A DNA stretch of 21,161 nt from a virus: IMG/VR virus record IMGVR_UViG_3300032282_004636, positions 1 to 21,161 of that record; one strand, 5' to 3'. Both the position numbers and the translations under genes were made by a program. Below the pieces are notes generated by a model that was not told where the DNA came from, ran no database searches, and was given only the letters and a program-made list of their open reading frames with translations. Positions 14,148 through 21,161 of this stretch are shown one piece after another; position 1 is the stretch's first letter, and each line of letters opens with the position of its first letter.

Positions 14148-15838
14148 CACCACACCCCCAGATCGCGCATCGCGGCGATCATCTGCTCAATTTTTCCCCA
14201 CGCCCGCTGCGCCGGATCCTGCAGATTCCGCGGATCTCCGATGGTGGGAACCCACTCCGGGAACGTCTCCGAATCCCACTTCAACTCAATTTTTCGGGCA
14301 CGGTCGATCCACACCTGCCCGGTGGGGTCGTTCTCCAGGGCGAACCCGATCCGATCGTCGAGGAAGTAATGCCCTAACCCGTTGCCGCCCACCAGATAGG
14401 GGGAGGCATCCAACACTGTCATTTCGTTTGCCAACACTGTTTTGGTGGCCCAAAACCCGGCCCTGAGCACCATCAGCGAAGCGATGGTGTACGCCTTGCC
14501 GGTGGACCCGCCGACGTCCTGGAAAAACTCTTCGTAACGGCTCCATCCGGCGTTGGCGGCCCGGTTCAAATTCTTCACCGACATCCACGCCAGCAGCGTG
14601 TCTTCATAGATCGGTTTGATCATCGTGTCGATGGTGCCGCCCAAAGACCCGACCATCACCAGGTTGCCCCAGATGTCGCCCACCGCCTGGATGGAGGCGC
14701 TGATGGCCTCGTTCACCCCCGGCATCGAGTGCCCACCCACGGCCACGGTGACCGCTTTCGCCGGTGAGTTGATGAACTTCGAGGTTTCCACCCCGGACCC
14801 CTCACCGGTCCGGTACACCACGTACGGGTACTCCCGGTTAGTGGCGTAGTAGTCGGGCAAAAAATAGTCGGCGGGATACTCGTTGTCGCGGATCAAATTG
14901 TCTGTGGAATCCAAGAAGTCGTCGGTGAACTCGGCGACCGTCCGCACCAAACCGTCGAACAGGCTCCCGCCGGCCGAGGTGCCGATATGTTTACCCGACT
15001 TGTCCTCAATGTCGATCACGAGGGTTCCCGGCCGTAAGTTCGCCCCGTCCCACGGCGACGGGTCACCCTCAAGGAACCTGGTGCACGTCACCGTCAGTTC
15101 GGAGTCTTCCAACAAAATCTTCGCCATGTCGTGCCAGTTGGCCCACCGCGACGACACCAACCCCCACACCGCACCGGATTTCATCGCATCCACAAACGAC
15201 TGCGGTTTGACCACCATCGGCCAATTGGATTGGTCGAACGCATCGTCCCACTGCGTGATGTCCAGCGGATCGTCGGGAATCGTGATGAGCGGGTTGTGGA
15301 TTCGCCACAAATTGACGTGCAGGGTGGTCAGCAGTATCCACGGCACCGGACCGGCCAGAAGCCACGCCCGCGGCAACTGCACAGGTGCCCCCAGGAACGG
15401 ATTGCTCCAGCAGGTGATGAATTTGAGGTTCTCGTAGTCGTGGGCGAACGCCAACGACATGACCGTCGACCCGTCATCGCGGGATTCCACCACCGCCTTA
15501 TCCAGACGGCCCGACCACCTCGAACCGCAATAGTCGACGGTCATGTGGACGTTCCTGCCCTCACCGCGATCAATGCGGCCCTGCGAATCATGGATCCACA
15601 ACGCAGCGGGATGATCAAACGGAATCTCAATCATCCCCGGCCCGGTGTCATTGGACACCCACGTGAAACTGGCCTCATACTCAATGCCCGAAATCACATG
15701 CTGGCAGGCCCATTCGGCATCGAAGAGCCGGATCACCGGCGGTTCACGGCGCCGCCGATCCTCGGCGGACTTGTGTTCTCTGGTCAGCCGCCACGTGTCG
15801 GCACACTGCTGCTGCAGCGGCAACGTCGTATCAAGCAC
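14147..15838 (-). CDS. Minor tail protein, siphovirus Gp37-like
   Basis: 563 residues from GTG 15838, overlapping the upstream stop by 8 nt. It begins with a helical region, then VIRLFDAEWACQHVISGIEY, a beta domain with GMIEIPFDHPAALWI, and VDYCGSRWSGRLDKAV. Long alpha/beta regions rich in aromatic residues follow. This agrees with the Siphovirus ReqiPepy6 Gp37-like family, the second minor tail protein after the tape measure in mycobacteriophages such as L5. These proteins form part of the baseplate hub under the distal tail ring. Length is within the usual 500-600 residues. Confidence 0.88.
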   Translation of the reverse strand: MLDTTLPLQQQCADTWRLTREHKSAEDRRRREPPVIRLFDAEWACQHVISGIEYEASFTWVSNDTGPGMIEIPFDHPAALWIHDSQGRIDRGEGRNVHMTVDYCGSRWSGRLDKAVVESRDDGSTVMSLAFAHDYENLKFITCWSNPFLGAPVQLPRAWLLAGPVPWILLTTLHVNLWRIHNPLITIPDDPLDITQWDDAFDQSNWPMVVKPQSFVDAMKSGAVWGLVSSRWANWHDMAKILLEDSELTVTCTRFLEGDPSPWDGANLRPGTLVIDIEDKSGKHIGTSAGGSLFDGLVRTVAEFTDDFLDSTDNLIRDNEYPADYFLPDYYATNREYPYVVYRTGEGSGVETSKFINSPAKAVTVAVGGHSMPGVNEAISASIQAVGDIWGNLVMVGSLGGTIDTMIKPIYEDTLLAWMSVKNLNRAANAGWSRYEEFFQDVGGSTGKAYTIASLMVLRAGFWATKTVLANEMTVLDASPYLVGGNGLGHYFLDDRIGFALENDPTGQVWIDRARKIELKWDSETFPEWVPTIGDPRNLQDPAQRAWGKIEQMIAAMRDLGVW

Positions 15839-16754
15839 GCAGTTCCAGCCCCCACGGCCGCGGCCAGCGCCGAGGCTGAATCAACTGCACCAGCGCCCCC
15901 TCGTCGGGCACGTTCTCCACGAACACCGGCAACGTCGTTTTCTGCGTGTACGGCGGGATCGGATACTGAAAGTATTTGCCGCCGAACCGGGCCAAAATGT
16001 TGGTGTTGTTCGCGCTGCGGGCCATCAGCTCCGTCATGTCCAGGTCGATGGTCATGCCGCCGTCACCGGCGGTCACCTCCGGGCAGGCGATGTATCGGCC
16101 GGCGTGCACACCGCCCGGGTAGCGGCCCCCTTTCGGGCCGCGCCACGAAAAGTCCGGCAACGTCCACGTCGCCTGCGTCACAACCCATTTGTGCAGCATC
16201 GGCCGCGGGGTCGGGTTTTCCACCACCACCTCACCCCAACCGTCAGCGTTGAAGAACCTTTCCGAGATGACGTCGTCCTGATACCAGTCCGGGTTGCCCG
16301 ACCGCAGCTTCAACACCGGTTTGAGTAACTGGTGCATGATCGGATCCTGATCGGTCTTCAGATCAGGTTCTTCGTATTGCACGATGTCCAGATCCCGCCA
16401 CCCCGACACGTCGGTGGTGACCCGCAGGCGGGCGTAGGCGGCGTCGTCGTCCCACGCATCGAGCCCGTATCCGATGGCCTGCACCAGATAGGATTCGTTC
16501 TCCTCCGCGGAATGGGTGGGAGTTTCCTTGCAAATGAACTGCAAATCCATGTCCCGGGCCAGGATTTTGCGGTTGACCTGTTTGGAACCGATCTGGCGGG
16601 CACCGGACTTCCACGTCTGTTTCTCGGGGGAGTCGTAAATCCCCATCACCCCGCGCTCGGCTAGGAACACACCGCGGTCGCCGGCGGATTCGCCGTGCAC
16701 ACACAGGTATTCGTCGTTCTGCCCGAAAATTTCGATTCGGATGATGCCGGTCAT
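15831..16754 (-). CDS. Distal-tail-like minor tail protein
   Basis: 307 residues from ATG 16754, which overlaps the tape measure stop as ATGA. The in-frame start at 16901 would lie inside the tape measure gene and is rejected. It begins MTGIIRIEIFGQNDEYLCVH and has RGVFLAERGVMGIYDSPEKQ, KILARDMDLQF, and a second half with PMLHKWVVTQATWTLPDF and MTIDLDMTELMA. Position straight after the tape measure, and the two-half beta layout, match the distal tail protein (Dit) role, as in L5 gp27-type proteins. It would form the ring joining tail tube and baseplate. Confidence 0.87.
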   Translation of the reverse strand: MTGIIRIEIFGQNDEYLCVHGESAGDRGVFLAERGVMGIYDSPEKQTWKSGARQIGSKQVNRKILARDMDLQFICKETPTHSAEENESYLVQAIGYGLDAWDDDAAYARLRVTTDVSGWRDLDIVQYEEPDLKTDQDPIMHQLLKPVLKLRSGNPDWYQDDVISERFFNADGWGEVVVENPTPRPMLHKWVVTQATWTLPDFSWRGPKGGRYPGGVHAGRYIACPEVTAGDGGMTIDLDMTELMARSANNTNILARFGGKYFQYPIPPYTQKTTLPVFVENVPDEGALVQLIQPRRWPRPWGLELRA

Positions 16755-19700
16755 GAACGGCCCGCGTACTGCATCACGTTGCGGTTCTGAACTTTCTGCA
16801 ACTGCCGGATCGCGTCCTGCATGTCCTGGGCGTACAGGTTTTGCACCAGCGGTGCCGCCGCTGATTGCGGGTTGGCTGACGTGGCGGCGATCGCATCCCA
16901 CTGCTGCGGTGACAGCACCGCCTCAGGCCGCCCGGTCAGGTTGATGCCCATACCTCCGGGTGGAAGCCAGCCACCGTCATCGAACAACCCCAGCAGCGCA
17001 CCGATTCCGGGGTTCTGCGGATTGGTTGGCTGAATCACCGGAGCCGGATCGACCGCCGCGCCGGGCGGTGGCGCGGCAAACGGGGCAGGCGCGGCAGGAC
17101 CGGGACCGGCACCAGGCATGGTAGCCGGATTCACCGGGCCACTAGGCCCCGCCATCGCATCCGCGGACGCTGCCTGCACCACACCGACCGGCGCTGGCGG
17201 GCCGCCGCCCGGGGCGGGTGCGTTCTGCGGATTGAACGCATTCTTGATCACGTCCGTGCCTTGTTTTTCAATCGTCGACGTCAACGCCTGCTGAATGCCG
17301 AGCTGCGGCGCCAAACTGGTGTAGTCATAGGACAGCCAACGCGGCGCACCGAACGGAAACAGTTGTTCGATCAGCGAATCAGCACCGATCGACGCCATCT
17401 GGTAGGCCCACGTGACGCCCCGCTTGAGGGCTTGTGTGCCCATCTGGATTCCATAGTTCGCCGCCCCGGCCGCTATCGGTGCCGCCGGTGCGGCACCACC
17501 GAAAGAGCCCGTCGCCGCGCCGGTCATGATCGCCGCTGTGACCGCTGTCTGCAGCAGACTGGAGCCGGTGTCGATGACCGTCCCCACGATCTGGTTGCCC
17601 ATGTTCAACACCCCGGCCAGCGAGGACGTCCCCGCCACACCAGTATTGGAGGCGTTGGCGGGCATGAAACCTTCAGTGCGAAGCAAATCACCCAAACCCG
17701 ATTGGTCGGCGGCGGCGATGACGTCCTGCCCGGATTGCGGCCCAGGTGCCGACCCCGCCCCGGTGCCGTGAACAATCGACGACGGATCAACCCCGGTGGT
17801 GTTCGCGACCTGCTGCTGCTGCTCGGCGGTCATCACCAGTTCGGGTTTACCGGTGTTGTTGACCGCCGCGGTCTGCCCGGGAAGAAGCCAGCCACCGTCA
17901 TCGAAAGCGACGTGCACATGGTTGTTATGCGGGCCGGCCTGGTTGTTGGTGTAGTAGGCGCCGAACGGTCCCTTCACCGCGCCGTTGTTGATCGTGCGAC
18001 TGAACCCAGGATGGTCGAAGATCAGCTCTTTGAGCTGCCCGCCGTAGTTGTCGGCCATGAAATTAGCGAACGCCAGCATCTGTTCTGGGCTGCCCGAAAA
18101 GTCATGTGCGCGACCGGAACCGTGGAAAGACTTGTTCGCAGCCACACCGGAGATCGCAGGGCCGTTCGGATCTCTGAATCCCGACGTCATGGACAGGTTG
18201 AACTGGCTGGCGGCGATCTTGTCCAAGGCGGCGAAATTACCGGGCTGCGCCACGACCCCATCCATCGCGTTGCCGATAGACGTGGAACCCCACGGCATCG
18301 GGAAACCCCGACCCGAGGTGCCTTTCATGCCGCCACCGGTCGGCGCGAACCCACCACCAAAAATGGGGTTGCCACCCGAATTCAACGTGATTCCCGCAGA
18401 ACCGCCGCCGGAACTGGGAACGCCGAGGCTGATCTTCCCATCCGGTCCTACAGTGAATCCGCGACCACCCGGGCCGGTGAATACTTGCGATCCATCAGCG
18501 CCCGTTGATGGCGTCGGATTCCAGATCGGATTGGATTTGCCCAACTCGTATGCGGCGTAAATTTGTCCGATAATCGGTAACGCTTTGCTCAACCCCGCCG
18601 CGATACCGGCGCCGGCAATAGCGGCGTCAGCGGGCAACGTCACCCGCAGCAGCTTAGAAATAGCCGAAATCGCCGTTGACAGGGCGGCGATCCCCTCAAT
18701 GGCTTTCCATGCCACAAACGCACCAGCCACAGCCTTAATCAAGCCTGGATGTTCCTTCAAGGCGTTGATAATCTTGCCCAGCACTGTCATCAAAGTGCCG
18801 GCAGCGTCTTTAGCAGCATCGAAAAACTGTCTGATCGAGTCTTTATGCGAAACGATCCAGTTGTTCAACCTGTTGAGCATCTCGGTGACACGCTGAACCG
18901 CGGACTTCAAACCCTCGGTGGCGTCACCGGTCGGCCCGCCGAAAATCGCTGACAGAAAATTCGCGCCGGTCTTCGCCAACGCGGTCTGCATGTTGTCGAT
19001 CGACCCTTGCAGCGTGTTGCCCAACGCCTGGCTCATGCCACCGGCGTGCTTCTCAATCGAGGTTTGCAGCATTTCCATGGTGACTTCACCATCGCGCTGC
19101 ATATTCTCAAACTGGTCAGACGTCAGCTTGTAGGAGTCCTGGATCCACGATTTCGCGGGCAGCCCAGCCTCCATGAGCTGCATCATCTCTTCGCCGGTCA
19201 GTTTGCCCTTGGCCTGAACCTGGTTAAATATCAACCCAATTCGGTCCAAGTCGGTTCCAGCGAAACCGGCAGCGTCAGCGACGTCAGTCATGAAACGTTT
19301 GATGTCTTTGACGCCGCCGCCGATCGCCGACACCGCAGTCGAGAACGCCTGATCCAGCGAAAACGGTGTTCCGGTCACGGAATCGGTGACATCCTTGACG
19401 ATTCCGGTCACTTCGCTTGCGTCGCGGCCAGCCGACTTCAGGATCGACTTTAGTTTGTATTGGGCGGTGTCCAAGGCGACGAGCCGGTCAAAACCTTTCG
19501 ACAGGGCGATGCCGATACCCGCAGCACCGACCCCGACGCCGGCAGTGATCCCCGCCGACAACGATTTGCCTGCCAGAAGTCCGATGGAATGCATCGCCCC
19601 GTTGCCGCCGAACTCTCGACGCCACCGCGAAATCAGCGACCCCACACCCACACTGCCCGCACCTTCGGCGAACGAATGCCCGAACTGTGCGCCCGCTTCG

Positions 19701-19981
19701 CGGGCTTTCAACCCGGCGACGACACCCTTGCCGATGATCTGCCCGATCCGGGCGCCGATCCGGTCCAGTTTCGTGTCAGGAATCCCAGCCATGATGTCCT
19801 GGTCGGGTTTCCACCCGTCCCGCATCGCTTTCGACGCCGTCGCAGACAGCCGCTTACCGATGTCGGCGCCGACCTGGTCGGCGTTCTTCACCGCGTTCGA
19901 CATCGCGGACTTGATGCCCGCCTCAAGCTTTGAGGTTTCCGGCACGATGGACACATAGCCGACGGCTAACTCAACTGCCAC
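16751..19981 (-). CDS. Tape measure protein with embedded peptidase-like domain
   Basis: 1076 residues from GTG 19981 (1-nt overlap with the upstream stop as TAGTG). The N-terminal part is helical with a TP901-type tape measure core, GLIFNQVQAKGKLTGEEMMQ (249-268) and LMEAGLPAKSW. Hydrophobic segments lie at about 141-160 and 415-480. At about 1.5 angstroms per residue the tail would be near 160 nm. Residues 590-692 look like an M15/VanY-type zinc peptidase: SFHGSGRAHDFSG (His620, Asp627) and HNNHVHVAF (His688/690). This could open peptidoglycan during DNA entry. A unit FDDGGWLxPG...N-TG-PExV occurs twice (693-716 and 1000-1022). The region between is Gly/Ala/Pro-rich. The long length and place after the chaperones settle the identity. 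Confidence 0.96.
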   Translation of the reverse strand: MAVELAVGYVSIVPETSKLEAGIKSAMSNAVKNADQVGADIGKRLSATASKAMRDGWKPDQDIMAGIPDTKLDRIGARIGQIIGKGVVAGLKAREAGAQFGHSFAEGAGSVGVGSLISRWRREFGGNGAMHSIGLLAGKSLSAGITAGVGVGAAGIGIALSKGFDRLVALDTAQYKLKSILKSAGRDASEVTGIVKDVTDSVTGTPFSLDQAFSTAVSAIGGGVKDIKRFMTDVADAAGFAGTDLDRIGLIFNQVQAKGKLTGEEMMQLMEAGLPAKSWIQDSYKLTSDQFENMQRDGEVTMEMLQTSIEKHAGGMSQALGNTLQGSIDNMQTALAKTGANFLSAIFGGPTGDATEGLKSAVQRVTEMLNRLNNWIVSHKDSIRQFFDAAKDAAGTLMTVLGKIINALKEHPGLIKAVAGAFVAWKAIEGIAALSTAISAISKLLRVTLPADAAIAGAGIAAGLSKALPIIGQIYAAYELGKSNPIWNPTPSTGADGSQVFTGPGGRGFTVGPDGKISLGVPSSGGGSAGITLNSGGNPIFGGGFAPTGGGMKGTSGRGFPMPWGSTSIGNAMDGVVAQPGNFAALDKIAASQFNLSMTSGFRDPNGPAISGVAANKSFHGSGRAHDFSGSPEQMLAFANFMADNYGGQLKELIFDHPGFSRTINNGAVKGPFGAYYTNNQAGPHNNHVHVAFDDGGWLLPGQTAAVNNTGKPELVMTAEQQQQVANTTGVDPSSIVHGTGAGSAPGPQSGQDVIAAADQSGLGDLLRTEGFMPANASNTGVAGTSSLAGVLNMGNQIVGTVIDTGSSLLQTAVTAAIMTGAATGSFGGAAPAAPIAAGAANYGIQMGTQALKRGVTWAYQMASIGADSLIEQLFPFGAPRWLSYDYTSLAPQLGIQQALTSTIEKQGTDVIKNAFNPQNAPAPGGGPPAPVGVVQAASADAMAGPSGPVNPATMPGAGPGPAAPAPFAAPPPGAAVDPAPVIQPTNPQNPGIGALLGLFDDGGWLPPGGMGINLTGRPEAVLSPQQWDAIAATSANPQSAAAPLVQNLYAQDMQDAIRQLQKVQNRNVMQYAGRS
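16963..16984. repeat. 22-bp perfect direct repeat, copy 1 (tape measure)
   Basis: These 22 bp (beginning gaagccagccaccg) are identical to 17884-17905. Both copies encode the FDDGGWL motif in the C-terminal part of the tape measure, so this is a coding duplication. Recombination between them would delete about 920 bp out of frame or in frame depending on the exact points; the 921-bp offset is a multiple of three, so it would stay in frame. Confidence 0.8.
17884..17905. repeat. 22-bp perfect direct repeat, copy 2 (tape measure)
   Basis: Identical to 16963-16984, 921 bp away. It encodes the first FDDGGWL unit, right after the peptidase-like domain. The surrounding protein unit (N-TG-PE-V) is also shared at lower identity, so the conserved nucleotides mark an older duplication or strong constraint. 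Confidence 0.8.
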
Positions 19982-20747
19982 TATCCACCTGCCTTTCTAC
20001 GTTTCAACGCAACGCGACGTTGCGCTACCTGTTCGGCCGACAACTTCGATTTGGACCGTTCCCGGGGCCGTCTCACCGGCTGAGGTTTGTCGCCCTTGCC
20101 GCCGCCGCGCTGCCAGTTCGCCCACTGCGCCGCGTTCAGCAGCGCGGCAAAGAAATCAAACTCAGGCGTCCACCACCACGACGCCGGGTTATGGGCACGG
20201 AACAAAGCGCACTCCGGGACGGGAGGCAGGTGAGCGACGAAATCCCGCAGATGACACCACGAAAACTGGTCACCGATATCGTCGACGGTCACCCCGACGC
20301 GGGTCATCAGGTCATAGTTGACGGCCCCGCCATGCTCATCTAGGAGCTGGTCGAGGCCGCCAATTCCCCCACCGTCATCGCGGAGCCCTCCTGAATCGCC
20401 GTGGCGATCTGCTCCAACTCGAACAGTCGAAGTTTCCCGACGACCAGGAGTTGCTCTGCGGTGATGAATGGGCGGACCATCGCCAGCACCGCCTCGATGC
20501 CCCGATCCTGAGGCGACAACGGGTTGCCGTCCTCGTCTTTGAGGTCATCAAGTTCGCTCAGTTCTTTGTTCAATGCCTTGAATTCGGTACGTGTCATGCA
20601 GTCGAACCGAGGAACGCTGAACTCGACTGGGGTTTTGCCCTTGATGGGTCGGCCGTTTTCGTCGAACGCGTAGTCGCCGTCGAGGTCGACGGGCAGCACG
20701 ATCGTGATGCGGGTGTCGCGCCGGTTGGCGCCGAGAATCATTTTCAT
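19981..20747 (-). CDS. Tail assembly chaperone G-T fusion via -1 frameshift
   Basis: Reading starts at ATG 20747, follows the G frame to GGG at 20369-20367, slips back one base at GGGGGAA, and continues through 19981. Join: 20747-20367 plus 20367-19981, 255 residues. The T part begins GIGGLDQLLDEHGGAVNYDL then MTRVGVTVDDIGDQFSWCHL. This is a very typical T-domain opening for mycobacteriophage chaperones. It ends in a basic tail (RRPRERSKSKLSAEQ, ALKRRKAGG). In long-tailed phages G and G-T bind the tape measure during tail assembly and are absent from virions. The T frame alone has only a poor internal start (20307), which supports frameshift expression. Confidence 0.92.
20340..20747 (-). CDS. 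Tail assembly chaperone G
   Basis: 135 residues from ATG 20747 (ATGA overlap with the upstream gene, GAAAGG about 10 nt upstream). It opens with MKMILGANRRDTRITIVLPV, then FDENGRPIKGKTPVEFSVPR, and ends with helical FELEQIATAIQEGSAMTVGE. The fold is a beta N-terminus and helical C-terminus, as usual for G proteins before the tape measure gene. Most ribosomes should end at the TAG at 20342-20340. A fraction slips at 20370-20364 to make the longer G-T product. Confidence 0.92.
   Translation of the reverse strand: MKMILGANRRDTRITIVLPVDLDGDYAFDENGRPIKGKTPVEFSVPRFDCMTRTEFKALNKELSELDDLKDEDGNPLSPQDRGIEAVLAMVRPFITAEQLLVVGKLRLFELEQIATAIQEGSAMTVGELAASTSS
20364..20370 (-). promoter_or_regulatory. Programmed -1 frameshift site GGGGGAA
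   Basis: The minus strand reads GTG GGG GAA in the G frame, giving the heptamer G GGG GAA. A -1 slip on GGG continues into the open T frame as GGA ATT GGC. GGGGGAA-type heptamers are used by many mycobacteriophage chaperone pairs. The site lies 24 nt upstream of the G stop codon. Confidence 0.82.
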
Positions 20748-21161
20748 GGGACGGGCCTTTCACTTAACGGGGTTGGGACGGACCTGCGGTGAGACCACAT
20801 ATCAAAGTCGTGGGGGTAGTCGAAGTCTTCAGACCAGTCGTCAATGACCTGATAGTTCGTGGTCATGGTGTGATCGTTGAGGTTCTGGTTGAGCAGCGCC
20901 CGATACAAAGGCCATCCGCCGCATCGCCCCGTTTCGCCGAGCGCACCCATGCCGGCCAACCAGACCAGGGTTTCGCGGTATCGCTGATGTGTGTGTTCAG
21001 GAAGGGAGAAGGCCCAACATTCGCCGTACGGTTTGCCCGTGATGGTCGACGGCCCCGGCCGGCAGTACAACGTCCAATCCGAAACGGGTTGGCACATCGC
21101 GTCGACCGCGTCTTCAGTGAAATAGCAGTCACCCAAAACCACCAAGGTGTGACCGGACCAC
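20744..21161 (-). CDS. Partial unknown protein upstream of the tail chaperones
   Basis: The frame is open to the right edge (WSGHTLVVLGDCYFTEDAVD is the visible start) and ends at TGA 20746-20744, overlapping the chaperone start as ATGA. A TTG at 21145 is a possible start, but the open frame before it suggests the gene begins outside. It contains PGPSTITGKPYGECWAFSLP, YRETLVWLAGMGALGETGRC, and an acidic part DDWSEDFDYPHDFD. It does not read like a major tail protein, which usually occupies this place. Family unknown; a tail or head-tail role is suggested only by position. Confidence 0.7.
   Translation of the reverse strand, partial: WSGHTLVVLGDCYFTEDAVDAMCQPVSDWTLYCRPGPSTITGKPYGECWAFSLPEHTHQRYRETLVWLAGMGALGETGRCGGWPLYRALLNQNLNDHTMTTNYQVIDDWSEDFDYPHDFDMWSHRRSVPTPLSERPVP

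Noticed and set aside
16751-16901. N-terminal extension of the distal-tail-like protein to 16901
   Set aside because: It would overlap the tape measure by 150 nt. The ATG at 16754 gives the usual ATGA coupling and the family-like N-terminus.

Overview
The window is a piece of a temperate siphophage genome from a high-GC actinobacterial host, most likely a mycobacteriophage. The reasons are the high G+C content, frequent GTG/TTG starts, tightly overlapping genes (ATGA, GTGA and TGATG junctions), and protein families typical of mycobacteriophages: tail assembly chaperones made by a -1 frameshift, a Gp37-like minor tail protein, a DUF2746-type membrane protein and a C39-type lysin. Every supported gene is on the minus strand, so transcription runs from high to low coordinates. 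An apparently intact attP lies between the integrase and the tail/lysis genes. This suggests the free phage arrangement, or at least a genome not split at this site.

In the direction of transcription (right to left): a partial unknown gene at the right edge; tail chaperones G and G-T (20747-19981, slippery GGGGGAA at 20370-20364); a 1076-residue tape measure protein with an embedded peptidase-like domain; a distal-tail-like protein; a Gp37-like minor tail protein; a small DUF2744-like protein; and a run of minor tail or receptor-binding proteins. The last group includes a 1128-residue beta-helix protein, a fibre-like protein, an LtfC-like beta-sandwich and a collagen-like protein (13710-6819). 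Two tiny membrane ORFs lead into a lysis block: C39 endolysin, two-TM holin, and a TM plus coiled-coil protein. Then come a CxxC/HTH-like protein, a DEDDy exonuclease with a zinc ribbon, a second group of tail-type beta proteins (4048-2125) and two small unknown proteins.

The late transcript ends at 1668-1553 with the most unusual element in the window. This is an 84-nt RNA with the 5' and 3' ends of a bacterial tmRNA, including the G3-U alanine identity pair, the tmRNA-type D-loop and CCA. It has no room for a tag reading frame, and a strong UUCG terminator follows directly. Beyond it are a 17-bp palindrome, the attP region (tRNA/tmRNA 3'-end homology flanked by arm-type repeats), a tyrosine integrase with a likely leaderless promoter, and a TTGACA promoter driving a gene that leaves the left edge.

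Functionally, the window holds the tail tip and adsorption genes, part of lysis, and the integration module. The glycan-cleaving or amidase half of the endolysin, a lysin B, the repressor, an excisionase and the capsid genes are not seen here. All family names come from reading the translations; no search was run.
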